Shown here: positions 28,666 to 38,332 of the stretch, piece after piece
Layout of the letters: the number at the start of each line of letters is the position of its first letter
How positions within the stretch are numbered: the first letter of the stretch is position 1
NCBI GenBank assembly: GCA_030526155.1
Contig: JAUNDI010000003.1
Span: 79,456-130,572 of the forward strand
Source: Bacteroidia bacterium
Lineage (GTDB): Bacteria; Bacteroidota; Bacteroidia; Bacteroidales; Marinilabiliaceae
DNA: 51,117 nt
Direction of reading: 5' to 3'
Made by a program: the position numbers and the translations under genes
Notes under the pieces: generated by a model
What the model was told of the DNA's origin: nothing
The model's database searches: none
Seen by the model: only the letters and a program-made list of their open reading frames with translations

Positions 28666-28686
28666 CCTTGTTCATCGTAATTTTTT
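28666..28686 (+). repeat. Third copy of the CTTGTT-x-TCGTAA-T-run motif
   Basis: CTTGTTCATCGTAA followed by six T lies in the 445-base metK/efp gap. It differs at two bases from the copy at 26885-26905. The rest of this gap holds the riboswitch and the two promoters. Confidence 0.45.
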
Positions 28687-28752
28687 AATTAACGACAGAG
28701 AGATAAGATGGCAAAAAGAGAAAAAAATGAGAATATAGAACGCTGAAAGATG

Positions 28753-28780
28753 TTGAGTATCAAAAAAAGATGTACTTTTG
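28753..28780 (+). promoter_or_regulatory. Promoter of efp
   Basis: TTG (28753-28755), 17 bases, then TACTTTTG (28773-28780), a fair Bacteroidetes -33/-7 pair, 27 bases before the ATG. Confidence 0.5.
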
Positions 28781-28807
28781 CGCATTGAATAATAATAGTA
28801 AACATTT

Positions 28808-29371
28808 ATGATAAATTCTCAGGATATCAAGAATGGTGTTTGTATCCGTTTGGATGGCAAGCTTTATTTCGTAGTAGAGTTTCTCCATGTAAAGCCAGGA
28901 AAGGGCAACACAATCATGCGAGTTAAGATGAAGAGCGTAACTGATGGTCGTGTACTTGAGCGTCGTTTCAACATTGGTGAGAAGCTTGAGGATGTACGCG
29001 TAGAGCGTCGTCCAAACCAGTACCTCTATTCAGACGGTGAGGGAGAGGTATTCATGAACCAAGAGACATTTGAGCAGATCACCATTAAGAAAGATCTTGT
29101 AACTGGTGGTGAGTATATGAAAGAGGGTGATATCGTAGAGGTAGTAACAGACGCTTCTAACGAGGAGGTACTCTTTGCGGAGATGCCAGTTAAGACACAG
29201 CTCAAGGTAACATATACAGAGCCAGGTTTGAAGGGTGATACAGCAACTAACACCTTGAAGCCAGCTACAGTAGAGACAGGTGCAGAGGTAAGAGTACCTT
29301 TGTTCATTGAGGTTGGTGAGACAATCGTAATTGACACACGTGACGGTTCATACTTGGAGCGCGTTCGTTAA
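28808..29371 (+). CDS. efp: Translation elongation factor P
   Basis: A 187-residue factor of normal length that relieves ribosome stalling at polyproline. Three beta-barrel domains are expected; domain I carries the loop KPGKGNT with Lys32 at the tip, the position that is modified in some bacteria. The C-terminal signature [19 protein letters not shown] is intact. It has its own promoter and terminator. Confidence 0.97.
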   Translation: MINSQDIKNGVCIRLDGKLYFVVEFLHVKPGKGNTIMRVKMKSVTDGRVLERRFNIGEKLEDVRVERRPNQYLYSDGEGEVFMNQETFEQITIKKDLVTGGEYMKEGDIVEVVTDASNEEVLFAEMPVKTQLKVTYTEPGLKGDTATNTLKPATVETGAEVRVPLFIEVGETIVIDTRDGSYLERVR

Positions 29372-29390
29372 TTAGACGACTACCCATACG

Positions 29391-29425
29391 TAAGGCTACG
29401 CAGCAATGTGTAGCCTTATTTTTTT
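29391..29425 (+). terminator. Terminator of efp
   Basis: A perfect 9-bp inverted repeat (TAAGGCTAC / GTAGCCTTA) followed by a T run. Confidence 0.88.
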
Positions 29426-29465
29426 GTAAAAATTACAAACAAAATACAAATTCGCTCGTAGACTA

Positions 29466-29495
29466 TTGCCTAGAGCGGAATATATGATAATTTTG
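29466..29495 (+). promoter_or_regulatory. Promoter of the two-component system
   Basis: TTG (29466-29468), 19 bases, TAATTTTG (29488-29495), then ATG at 29509. It is one of the best consensus matches in the window. Confidence 0.55.
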
Positions 29496-29508
29496 CATAA
29501 AAAGAGCA

Positions 29509-31077
29509 ATGAAAAGTAAAACGGTCATAGTGTGGCTTTGCGTGGTAATGTCCATGGCATTCATGGGACTTATCTATATGCAGACGGTATGGCTGACACA
29601 AGCGATTGAATTGAGAGAGAAGCATTTCAATCAGCTAGTTTGGCAAACTATTGATGCAGTTATCAAGAGGTTGGAGACTGACGAGATTTCGTTCATGAAA
29701 TCAGACAACAGGCTCAACATTCGGGATTGGCCTCTATACATGAGGAATCAGAGAAGGCACAGAACGCAGAATTCTAGCAAATCTTCCACTCCTGATTTTA
29801 ACATTTCGTTTGAAGTAGATGCCTACGGACGCTACAATCTAAGCACGTATAGAGAAGACACCCTTATCACAAGTGTTAATGGCCAGACGGAGATGGGCAA
29901 TATGGGCCATTTCGACCAGTTGACCAATGTGATATGGATGTTACAGTACGAGCTATTGAAGCGTACGGATGCGCAAGTACAGACACAGCTACATACTGCA
30001 TTTGAGTCGATACCTATCCAAGACAGAGTAAACTCATTCCGCCTTGAGGGACTTTTAGTGAACAACCTAAAAGAGCGAGGCATAACGGACGAGTTTGACT
30101 ATGCGGTATTAAACTCCAAGGGAGAGCGCACAGATATATGTTCGCCTGGTCTTGGCATACTTCCAGAGTTACCACCAGAGAATGAGCTATATGTACGTCA
30201 GCTATTCCCTAACGATGTACACGCCAAGCTACATAGCCTAGCCGTGTGGTTTCCTGATAGAAAATCGTCTATCAGTGATTTATTAGGATTGGTAATACCT
30301 ACTTCGATATTCACCTTATTGGTATTATCGATATCTATATACACGATAGTCATTATATTTAGGCAGAGAAAGCTTGACATAATAAAGAACGACTTTATCA
30401 ACAACATGACTCATGAGTTCAAGACTCCGATATCAACCATCTCGCTAGCGGCGCAGATGATGCAAGAGGGAGCTGAATTCTTGAAGCCCGAAAAGATAAA
30501 GAGGTATTCGACGACGATACGCAACGAGGGAGACAGGTTGACGAAGCAGGTAGAGAAGATATTACAGATGGCTGCCTTTGAAAAAGGCAAGGCGTCGTTG
30601 AAGTTGGAAGAGATGGATGTAAACGACATCATTGAGCGAGTAGCCAACGACTTCAGGGTAAAGGTAGAGAAAGACAATGGTTCTCTTGACCTACGACTAG
30701 AAGCGACGGATACAATAGCCATGGTGGACAAGGTACACTTTACCAACGTCATCTTCAACCTACTTGACAACGCTGTGAAGTACAAGAAGAGCGACGGAGC
30801 GCCAATGCTTTATATTAAGACAGTTAATAGAAACAAAGGTGTAATAATATCCATTAAAGACAATGGACTAGGAATTTCAAGAGATAACCTAGAGAGGATA
30901 TTTGAGAAATTCTACCGAGTACATACAGGCAACGTACATGACGTGAAAGGCTTTGGTCTAGGATTGGCCTACGTGAAGAAGATAGTAGAAGACCACGGAG
31001 GACAGATTACGGTGGAAAGCGAGTTGAACGTCGGCACGAAGTTTGATATTTACATACCATTAATGAATAAAAAGTAA
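29509..31077 (+). CDS. rprX: Sensor histidine kinase, RprX-like
   Basis: A 522-residue membrane kinase. Helices at about 5-28 and 257-284 flank a periplasmic sensor of about 225 residues. The H box is MTHEFKTPIS with His302, and the ATP-binding domain has the N box FNLLDNAVKY, the G1 box IKDNGLGI and the G2 box GFGLGLAYVK. It phosphorylates the response regulator encoded 23 bases downstream. The pair matches the RprX/RprY system of Bacteroides by organisation and sequence style; the symbol is given on that ground. Confidence 0.85.
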   Translation: MKSKTVIVWLCVVMSMAFMGLIYMQTVWLTQAIELREKHFNQLVWQTIDAVIKRLETDEISFMKSDNRLNIRDWPLYMRNQRRHRTQNSSKSSTPDFNISFEVDAYGRYNLSTYREDTLITSVNGQTEMGNMGHFDQLTNVIWMLQYELLKRTDAQVQTQLHTAFESIPIQDRVNSFRLEGLLVNNLKERGITDEFDYAVLNSKGERTDICSPGLGILPELPPENELYVRQLFPNDVHAKLHSLAVWFPDRKSSISDLLGLVIPTSIFTLLVLSISIYTIVIIFRQRKLDIIKNDFINNMTHEFKTPISTISLAAQMMQEGAEFLKPEKIKRYSTTIRNEGDRLTKQVEKILQMAAFEKGKASLKLEEMDVNDIIERVANDFRVKVEKDNGSLDLRLEATDTIAMVDKVHFTNVIFNLLDNAVKYKKSDGAPMLYIKTVNRNKGVIISIKDNGLGISRDNLERIFEKFYRVHTGNVHDVKGFGLGLAYVKKIVEDHGGQITVESELNVGTKFDIYIPLMNKK

Positions 31078-31100
31078 AACACTATAAAAAGAAGACTCAT

Positions 31101-31787
31101 ATGGAGAACATAGAGCACAAAATCCTTTTAGCAGAAGACGAAGAGAGCCTCGGCTTGATGCTCAGCGAGTACCTTGAGATGAAAGGGTACTCAGTAGAGT
31201 TGACCCACGATGGTGAGGAGGCATACAATGCATTCGTCTCAAAAAAGTTTGACATTTGTATCTTTGACGTAATGATGCCAAAGAAGGACGGATTTACACT
31301 TGCCAAAGAGATTCGCATGGTAAACGCTGAGGTGCCTATCATCTTCTTGACTGCCAAGACTATGAAAGAGGATATTCTTCAAGGATTCAAGATAGGTGCA
31401 GATGACTACTTGACAAAACCATTCAGCATGGAGGAGCTAATACTACGTATTGAGGCCATTCTACGTCGTACTAGCGGCAACAATGTTATCCAAGATGTTT
31501 ATATGCTCGGCAAGTACAAGTTTGACACACAGAAGCAGCAGTTGCTCCTTGAGGACAAGGTTATCAAGTTGACCACAAAAGAGAGTGAGCTTTTGAAACT
31601 TCTTTGTTCGAACGCCAACAAAGTATTGGAGCGTAACTTAGCGTTGAAGACCATTTGGGTTGACGACAACTACTTCAATGCTCGTTCGATGGACGTATAT
31701 ATCACAAAGTTGCGTAAGCACTTGAAGGAGGATCCATCAGTTGAGATTATCAACGTACACGGTAAGGGATACAAGTTGGTAGTCTAA
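31101..31787 (+). CDS. rprY: OmpR-family response regulator, RprY-like
   Basis: A 228-residue regulator. The receiver domain has the acidic pocket AEDEE, the phospho-acceptor Asp56 in FDVMMPKKDG, and the conserved TAK. The C-terminal winged helix (about 130-228) has the OmpR-type LTTKESELLKLLC and ITKLRKHLKEDP. It binds DNA after phosphorylation by the upstream kinase. Whether it controls the following operon is unknown. Confidence 0.9.
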   Translation: MENIEHKILLAEDEESLGLMLSEYLEMKGYSVELTHDGEEAYNAFVSKKFDICIFDVMMPKKDGFTLAKEIRMVNAEVPIIFLTAKTMKEDILQGFKIGADDYLTKPFSMEELILRIEAILRRTSGNNVIQDVYMLGKYKFDTQKQQLLLEDKVIKLTTKESELLKLLCSNANKVLERNLALKTIWVDDNYFNARSMDVYITKLRKHLKEDPSVEIINVHGKGYKLVV

Positions 31788-31813
31788 AAAGACAGAAGAT
31801 ATCCGCCAATGAT

Positions 31814-31850
31814 AAAAAGCAATTTGGGAATGTTCTCAAGTTGCTTTTTC
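31814..31850 (+). terminator. Terminator of the two-component operon
   Basis: A 13-bp stem (AAAAAGCAATTTG / CAAGTTGCTTTTT, one G-U pair) with a 10-base loop, ending in T. Confidence 0.8.
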
Positions 31851-31895
31851 TATTTCCATATGTTAAGATTATGTTAAAGGTAGGGCAACTACTAT

Positions 31896-31923
31896 ATTGG
31901 TTGGGTGTTAGTTTCTAAATTTG
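31896..31923 (+). promoter_or_regulatory. Promoter of the hyf-like operon
   Basis: ATTGG (31896-31900) and TAAATTTG (31916-31923) form a Bacteroidetes-type pair, 34 bases before the ATG at 31958. The spacer (about 16) is a little short. Confidence 0.5.
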
Positions 31924-31957
31924 CGACATTATAGAGAAAAAGCTTATTTACAAACAG

Positions 31958-33790
31958 ATGGAGATTATCTCGGAATATGTTGGTCAGATTACAAACCTTG
32001 GGTGGTTTTTCATAATTCTGACGACGTGTATTTTTATCCTATCCGTAATTTATGGTGTAGGTTATTTGCACCATTACAAAGCGACCAATAAAGAGTTGAC
32101 CCTACATTGGGGGATGTTTGCGCTATGCTATGTAGGCATGATGGGGCTATATAGCACGCAGTCTATGCTATGGTTTCTTGTAGGATGGGAGTTGATGGCC
32201 TTAGGCTCATTTATGAGTGTAATTTTTGAGGCGGAGAAACCGGTAGTTCTGAAAGCGGGTATGAACTACTTTGTACAGAGTCACATTGGTGTACTATTCA
32301 TCACTGCAGCCTTTGTATGGGTATACTCGGTAACAGACAGGATGGACTTCAACACCATTCCGCTATTTATTGAGTCGTTGACAGAGACACAGCAAGTGGT
32401 TTGGATGATGCTACTTGTGAGTGGATTTGGCTTTAAGGCAGGTCTTATACCATTTCACTCATGGTTGCCACATGCGCACCCAGCAGCACCAAGTCATATT
32501 TCGGCAGCCATGTCGGGTGTTATAGTTAAGGCAGGCGTATATGGAGTAATACGCTTTGGCAGCTATATGACAATGGGCCATACCACCTTAGGAGCCATAG
32601 TATTGATATTAGCTATCCTTAGTGCTCTATATGGCATTATCAACGCAGCAGACGGCAGAGACTTCAAGAGGATATTAGCATATTGTACTATAGAGAATGT
32701 AGGCATAATATTTGCGGGCATAGGTGTAGCCTATATAGCTATAGGCGAGGATATGACAGCGTTGGCCTATTTAGGATTGATGGCGGCGCTATTCCACACA
32801 TTAAACCATGCCATATTTAAGGTAATGCTATTCTTTGCTGCAGGCAATGTATATGTATCTACCCACACAAGAGACATAGACCGCTTGGGAGGCATGTTAA
32901 AGATAATGCCACAATCGGGCTTACTATTCTTGATAGCAGCGATAGGCATTGGAGGACTTCCACCATTTGGAGGTTTTATATCAGAGATGATGTTGTATAG
33001 CGGATTCCTAAAAGGTATGGCTATGGATTCCCTTCCGCTATCAATATTGATGGTACTTAGTGGAGCTTCATTAGCCGTTGTAGGAGGAGCATCTATGCTA
33101 TGCTTTACAAAGACATTTGGTGTTATCTTCTTAGGAGTTAAGAGAGACGAAGAGATAAAACCACACCTAATAGCAGACAAGTATGCAGAGCAGAACAGCA
33201 TGACATACCCTATATGGCTATTAGTACCAGTAGTAATATGCATAGTAGCCTTCCCTAGTGTACTCTGCGCACTATTTATGGACTGTGTAAAAGAGATATA
33301 CAGCATAAACATGACAGCCAGTGAGGTTTACAGCATAACAAATAGCATTGACGTACTACAATCGATATCACTAGGAGCCCTAATACTCATAACTACATGC
33401 GCAGTACTAGGCGCAATAAGAGTATGGTTTATGCGACGCAGGCCAATGGCTGAGGGACCTACATGGGGTTGTGGTTATATGAAACCTATACGAGGCATAC
33501 AATATACTGGGCAGTCGTTCTCTGGCACGCTAGCAGAGCTATTCAGTTTTGTATTACCAAAGACAAGACACTACGAGCCGATACAACCAGAAGAGATATT
33601 CCCTAAACACAGGACCCTACTTAACGTTTCGCAAGACGCCATAGAGAAAGGCACCATAATGCCACTAGCAGATGGTGTAGTACACTTCTTGCAGAAGTTC
33701 CAATGGTTGATGAACGGACAGCTACAGCGATACATAATATACGGATTTATATCTGTATTACTATTAGTAATTGCTGCGATAATATTTTAA
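31958..33790 (+). CDS. Antiporter-like membrane subunit of an Ehr/Hyf-type complex (HyfB-like)
   Basis: A 610-residue protein of the NuoL/HyfB family with about 16 membrane helices. Residues needed for ion pumping in the family are present: the glutamate in WELMALG, the lysine in GFKAGLIPFHSWLPHAHP, and the lysine in LNHAIFKVMLFF. The protein lacks the long lateral helix of NuoL but has a short C-terminal extension, with hydrophobic ends and a soluble link (about 480-580). It would form the outer ion channel of the membrane arm. It is the first gene of a six-gene operon. Confidence 0.88.
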   Translation: MEIISEYVGQITNLGWFFIILTTCIFILSVIYGVGYLHHYKATNKELTLHWGMFALCYVGMMGLYSTQSMLWFLVGWELMALGSFMSVIFEAEKPVVLKAGMNYFVQSHIGVLFITAAFVWVYSVTDRMDFNTIPLFIESLTETQQVVWMMLLVSGFGFKAGLIPFHSWLPHAHPAAPSHISAAMSGVIVKAGVYGVIRFGSYMTMGHTTLGAIVLILAILSALYGIINAADGRDFKRILAYCTIENVGIIFAGIGVAYIAIGEDMTALAYLGLMAALFHTLNHAIFKVMLFFAAGNVYVSTHTRDIDRLGGMLKIMPQSGLLFLIAAIGIGGLPPFGGFISEMMLYSGFLKGMAMDSLPLSILMVLSGASLAVVGGASMLCFTKTFGVIFLGVKRDEEIKPHLIADKYAEQNSMTYPIWLLVPVVICIVAFPSVLCALFMDCVKEIYSINMTASEVYSITNSIDVLQSISLGALILITTCAVLGAIRVWFMRRRPMAEGPTWGCGYMKPIRGIQYTGQSFSGTLAELFSFVLPKTRHYEPIQPEEIFPKHRTLLNVSQDAIEKGTIMPLADGVVHFLQKFQWLMNGQLQRYIIYGFISVLLLVIAAIIF

Positions 33791-33814
33791 GGATAGACTA
33801 AACAGATATACGAT

Positions 33815-34699
33815 ATGTCTTTTTTACTAATACTATTGACGAGCTTTATATTTACAGGTATCGTCATTAGAACTAAGAGTATAGCGCAAGGTCGCAAAGG
33901 GCCTTCGGTATGGCAGCCAATGTATGACATATGGAAGTTGCTACACAAAGGATCTGTATATTCTACAGCATCTAGTTGGGTATTCAAAGTAGCCCCTACC
34001 TTTTACTTTGCATCGGTATTGGTAGCCTGCATGGTGGTACCTATAGCCAATATGGGCAGTGTAATAGGCTTTGAGGGTGACTTTATCTTCTTTGCGTATG
34101 TGCTAGGTTTTGGCAAGTTCTTCACTATTATAGGAGCGCTAGACACGGCATCATCCTTTGAAGGTATGGGTTCGGCTAGAGAGGCATTATTCTCGATGTT
34201 AGTAGAGCCAGCATTTTTTATATTGATAGGCTCTCTTGGGTTATTAACAGGCTACACATCATTTGCAGATATATTTGCGCAATTTCATTTTGAGAGTGAG
34301 ATATCCTTTGCCATAGCAGCCATAGCAGCCTTTGTGCTCTTGATGATATGTATGATAGAGAACTCACGCATGCCTGTAGACGATCCAAAGACACACTTGG
34401 AGCTTACTATGATACATGAGGTAATGGTACTTGACAACTCAGGCGTTGACATGGCCATGATACATCAGGCTACAAATATGAAGTTTGCGTTGTATTCGGC
34501 ACTTATAGTAAACCTATTTATAGGAGCAGTAGCAGATACATGGGCTCAGATAGCGCTATTCTTTGGCATTGAGTTGATATGTGCTGTAATGGTAGGTTTG
34601 ATAGAGTCGTTTATGGCAAGATATAGAATGACACACAATGCGCAGTTCATACTTGTATTGACGTCACTAGCATTATTATTGTATTTCGGCATAAAGTAA
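33815..34699 (+). CDS. Respiratory complex I subunit 1-like protein (HyfC/NuoH-like)
   Basis: A 294-residue membrane protein with eight or so helices. It has the family signatures RKGPSVWQPMYDIWKLLHKG and ENSRMPVDDPKTHLELTMIHE, including the conserved acidic loop residues that link redox and ion movement in complex I. It would join the membrane arm to the soluble arm. It starts 24 bases after the HyfB-like gene. Confidence 0.9.
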   Translation: MSFLLILLTSFIFTGIVIRTKSIAQGRKGPSVWQPMYDIWKLLHKGSVYSTASSWVFKVAPTFYFASVLVACMVVPIANMGSVIGFEGDFIFFAYVLGFGKFFTIIGALDTASSFEGMGSAREALFSMLVEPAFFILIGSLGLLTGYTSFADIFAQFHFESEISFAIAAIAAFVLLMICMIENSRMPVDDPKTHLELTMIHEVMVLDNSGVDMAMIHQATNMKFALYSALIVNLFIGAVADTWAQIALFFGIELICAVMVGLIESFMARYRMTHNAQFILVLTSLALLLYFGIK

Positions 34700-34711
34700 G
34701 GAGGAGTAGAT

Positions 34712-35344
34712 ATGAATACTATATTACTAATAGGATTTATGATTACGCTACTTTACTTTGCAGTAGCGAATAGAATGATGACATGCGTATCAATATTAGT
34801 CATCCAAGGACTATTGATATGTGGAGTAGCGATACTATCTCTACATGAGATGAACTTGTTAAATCTAGGAATTATTCTTCTTGAGACATTGATAGTCAAA
34901 GCGACATTGATGCCATTCTTTATCAGAAGAGTTATTATTAAGAACAAGATAACTAGAGAAACAGAACCATCAGTTTCTAATAGTGTTTCACTTGCTATAG
35001 TTTCTGCCATTGTAGTATTGACATACGTAGCAAGTCACTACATGCCACACCCAGATTCACTTAACATAACATACTTCGTGACAGCGCTCTCTGCGATATT
35101 GAGCGGCCTATACTTCGTGGCTACGCGACGTAAGGTGATTACACACGTAATATGCTATGTAATAGTAGAGAATGGTGCATTTATACTCTCGTTAGCCAAC
35201 GGCAGTGAGATGCCAGCCATGGTAAACCTTGGCGTATTACTTGACGTGCTAGTCAGCGTATTCCTCCTAGGTATCTTCATCAACAAGGTAGGAGACGTTA
35301 CAGGCGATGGAGATGTAAGTGGATTGACCAATTTGAAAGATTAA
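34712..35344 (+). CDS. HyfE-like membrane subunit (NuoK-related)
   Basis: A 210-residue protein with about six helices. LGIILLETLIVKATLMPFF carries Glu59 and Lys63, and a later VENGAFIL carries another buried glutamate, the pattern of the NuoK-like N-terminal part of HyfE. It would transmit protons in the membrane arm. Gap to the previous gene is 12 bases. Confidence 0.82.
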   Translation: MNTILLIGFMITLLYFAVANRMMTCVSILVIQGLLICGVAILSLHEMNLLNLGIILLETLIVKATLMPFFIRRVIIKNKITRETEPSVSNSVSLAIVSAIVVLTYVASHYMPHPDSLNITYFVTALSAILSGLYFVATRRKVITHVICYVIVENGAFILSLANGSEMPAMVNLGVLLDVLVSVFLLGIFINKVGDVTGDGDVSGLTNLKD

Positions 35345-35373
35345 GCTATTAATAAACAGAATAGGAAAGATAT

Positions 35374-36789
35374 ATGATACTGATATATTTGATAGCTGCA
35401 TTAGCCATTGGATTTACACAATTCGTCATACGTAACAGAGCGATGACGCATGTAGTAGCGACGATGACGATAGCATTACAATGGGTATTGACAATCTATG
35501 CTACATTTCACAGAGATGAGATAGATTTGACATTCTTCAAATATGATGGGCTTGCGATATTGATGTTGTGGGCATTGACGCTAATTTCTTCAGTAGTCAT
35601 GATGCACTCGACACGTTACATAGAGACTCCGCTACATTTGGACCTCAACAAGATGACAGCGCAGTACTATGGAGCGATGCAGATATTGATTATGGCGCTA
35701 TCGGCAGCCTGCTTGTCGAACCATATTGCTATGACATGGATATTTGTGGAGATTACCACTCTATCGGCATCGGCATTGATATTCTACAGAAGAGGCAAAG
35801 GAGAGATTGAGGCCACATGGAAATATGTATTTGCGTGCTCAATAAGCCTTGTATTTGTGTATGTAGGCATATTATTCTTGACTATAGCTATGCAACCCGG
35901 CATGAGAGAGTCGTTAGACTTCACATCACTTGAGCGCAATGCCACAGCTATGGACCAGTTTTGGCTCAAGATGGCTATGATATTTATTTTTGTAGGATAC
36001 TCAGCCAAGATGTCATTAGTACCAATGTTTACAGCAGGTATTGATGCCAAAGACGAGGCACCTACACCAGCTGCAGCCATGCTCTCTAGTGTACTTATGA
36101 ATACAGGTTTTGTAGCATTCTACAGATTTTATAGAGTAATACAAAACTCGGGAGCTTACGACTGGGGACGAGGAGTGGTACTAGCCGTAGCACTTGTGAG
36201 CCTTTTTGTAGCTGCAGTATATTTGATAAGGGTACACAATGTGAAGCGACTCTTTGCCTATTCAAGTGTTGAGCACATGGCAGTATCGATGCTTGGCTTA
36301 GCAGCGGGAGGAGTAGGCGTAGTATATTGCATATTACATGTAGTTATACACTCATTCGTAAAATCGTCTATTTTCCTACACATTAGTAACCTCTATAGAG
36401 TATATGGCACGAAGCAGCTAAGCTATATTGGTCGCTATATCCGCTACTCGTGGACAGGAACTATTATAGTAATATTAGCTACTATATCCATAACAGCCAT
36501 GCCTCCATCGGGACTATTCTTCACAGAGTTGATGATATTCAAGTCTATGATAGACGCGCATTGGTGGGTATGGATGGTAATTGCGATGTTACTACTCACG
36601 GTAATAGTATGGGCTATAAGCAGAGATATGTTTGCATTACTATTCCAGAAAGAAGAAGAGCCATCAGAGGTAACACCTAAGAAGGTACACATGCCAGCCA
36701 TAGAGATGGCGGGGCAGCTTCTCTTGCTCTTTATCGCTATTTGGTTGGGTATTCATACACCAGCCTATGTGTTGGACCTATTATCTTGA
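35374..36789 (+). CDS. Antiporter-like membrane subunit (HyfF-like)
   Basis: A 471-residue protein with about 14 helices, the second NuoL/NuoN-like subunit of the operon. The glutamate in WIFVEITTLSA, the lysine in GYSAKMSLVPMF and the helix with HSFVKSSIFLHISN are conserved. The C-terminus ends with a charged loop (KEEEPSEVTPKK) and one last helix. It is followed after 8 bases by the NuoCD-like gene. Confidence 0.87.
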   Translation: MILIYLIAALAIGFTQFVIRNRAMTHVVATMTIALQWVLTIYATFHRDEIDLTFFKYDGLAILMLWALTLISSVVMMHSTRYIETPLHLDLNKMTAQYYGAMQILIMALSAACLSNHIAMTWIFVEITTLSASALIFYRRGKGEIEATWKYVFACSISLVFVYVGILFLTIAMQPGMRESLDFTSLERNATAMDQFWLKMAMIFIFVGYSAKMSLVPMFTAGIDAKDEAPTPAAAMLSSVLMNTGFVAFYRFYRVIQNSGAYDWGRGVVLAVALVSLFVAAVYLIRVHNVKRLFAYSSVEHMAVSMLGLAAGGVGVVYCILHVVIHSFVKSSIFLHISNLYRVYGTKQLSYIGRYIRYSWTGTIIVILATISITAMPPSGLFFTELMIFKSMIDAHWWVWMVIAMLLLTVIVWAISRDMFALLFQKEEEPSEVTPKKVHMPAIEMAGQLLLLFIAIWLGIHTPAYVLDLLS

Positions 36790-36797
36790 TTTAGGAT

Positions 36798-38300
36798 ATG
36801 AAGATAACGAACAATCAGGTAGTTGCTCTTTCAGATATAGAGCGCTTGACATACACCGACTTCTTCATGCAAGTCAGCAATGCCCTCAGCAGCGATGCGG
36901 CACACTGTGTAAGCTACTTTGCTTTGCCAGAAGGAGGCGAAGAGTACACACTCATATGCTACATAGCAAATGATGAGAGCCATGACGTGGAGCTATTTGC
37001 TGCTAAGGTTAGCAAAACAGAAGAGCTACAGAGCCTCACAGCCCAGTATCTTGCGCTTCATCCATTTGAGCGAGAGATATACGAGCAATATGCGTTGAAC
37101 TTTGTGGGACATCCATGGCTAAAGCCATTGAGATATTCACATGACAGACAAACTGGCGGTGACATATACGATTATCCATTCTACCAGATAGATAGTCCAG
37201 AGCTACACAGAGTAGGCGTAGGTCCTATTCACGCCGGTATTATTGAGCCAGGACACTTCAGATTTATCTGCGAAGGAGAGAAGATACATCACTTAGAGAT
37301 ACAGTTAGGCTGGCAGCACAGAGGTATAGAGAACCTCTTTGTAGAGAAGAAGAAGCTACTACAACGCGCTACACTAGCTGAGAATATAGCAGGCGACACT
37401 GTAGTAGGACATTCGACAGCCTTTGTGAACGCTACAGAAGCCCTAGCCGGGTGGGAGGCACCAGAGTGGCTACAGATAGAGCGAGCTATAGCACTTGAGC
37501 AAGAGCGCATAGCGATACATACTGGTGACCTAAGTGCTATATGTACAGACGTTGCCTACCAGCTAGGTAATGCTGTATTTGGCAGATTGAGAACACCAAT
37601 GATCAACTACCTACAGAAATGGTGTGGTAGTAGATTTGCCAAGAGTTTGATACGTCCGTTCAAGACAAACTTCCTCTTTACAGAGGCTCTTGCCAAAGAT
37701 TGGGAAGAGACCATATCTAAGTACTTGCCACACTTCACAGAGATGGCAGAGCAGATGTTTGACCTACCAAGTGTACTTTCACGTATAGAACGTACTGGAG
37801 TGGTACCTACTCAGACAGCACAGACTATAGGACTAGTAGGCATGGCAGGCAAGGCAAGCGGATTGAGCAGAGACGTACGCGCTAGTCACCCTTGGGGAGC
37901 ATACAAGACCCTCAACTACGAGCCAGTGGTAATGCAATCCGGCGACGTATATGCCAGAGCACAGATGCGCTATAAGGAGATTTTGAAATCCATACAACTT
38001 ATTCGCGATTTGATAGCAAAGCGTAGGGCGTTAGGAGAGCAGCAAAAGATAGAGAACCCACAGACAAAGTGGGAGGCCAAGGCAGATAGTATAGTACTCT
38101 CTATGACAGAAGGCTGGAGAGGTATGATATGCCATGTAGCTGTTACGGGTGCAGATGGCGACTTAAGAGCCTATAAGATAGCAGACCCATCAGTACACAA
38201 CTGGTTAGGCCTAGCCCTTGCGGTTAGAGAGAATGGAATCAGTGATTTCCCTATCTGTAACAAGAGCTTCGACCTATCATATTGCGGTCATGATTTGTAA
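36798..38300 (+). CDS. Hydrogenase large-subunit homologue (HyfG/NuoCD-like) lacking all NiFe cysteines
   Basis: A 500-residue protein. Residues about 10-105 are NuoC-like and about 130-500 are NuoD/hydrogenase-large-subunit-like, as in HycE and HyfG. The motif GVGPIHAGIIEPGHFRF identifies the hydrogenase-4 type. In place of the N-terminal CxxC ligands the protein reads NIAGDTVVGHS: Ala198 and Thr201 replace both cysteines, while His205 is kept. In place of DPCxxC it reads DLSYCG: Ser494 and Gly497 replace both cysteines (Cys496 is out of register). No NiFe centre can be held, so it is not a hydrogenase. No hydrogenase maturation gene was seen nearby. This puts it in the Ehr group, between hydrogenases and complex I. 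The ligand or electron carrier is unknown. Confidence 0.88.
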   Translation: MKITNNQVVALSDIERLTYTDFFMQVSNALSSDAAHCVSYFALPEGGEEYTLICYIANDESHDVELFAAKVSKTEELQSLTAQYLALHPFEREIYEQYALNFVGHPWLKPLRYSHDRQTGGDIYDYPFYQIDSPELHRVGVGPIHAGIIEPGHFRFICEGEKIHHLEIQLGWQHRGIENLFVEKKKLLQRATLAENIAGDTVVGHSTAFVNATEALAGWEAPEWLQIERAIALEQERIAIHTGDLSAICTDVAYQLGNAVFGRLRTPMINYLQKWCGSRFAKSLIRPFKTNFLFTEALAKDWEETISKYLPHFTEMAEQMFDLPSVLSRIERTGVVPTQTAQTIGLVGMAGKASGLSRDVRASHPWGAYKTLNYEPVVMQSGDVYARAQMRYKEILKSIQLIRDLIAKRRALGEQQKIENPQTKWEAKADSIVLSMTEGWRGMICHVAVTGADGDLRAYKIADPSVHNWLGLALAVRENGISDFPICNKSFDLSYCGHDL

Positions 38301-38332
38301 GAACCTTATCTAACTGATAATAATATAAACAG

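Noticed and set aside
36798-38300. A functional NiFe hydrogenase
   Set aside because: All four NiFe cysteine positions are substituted and no maturation genes were seen, so hydrogen chemistry is not supported.
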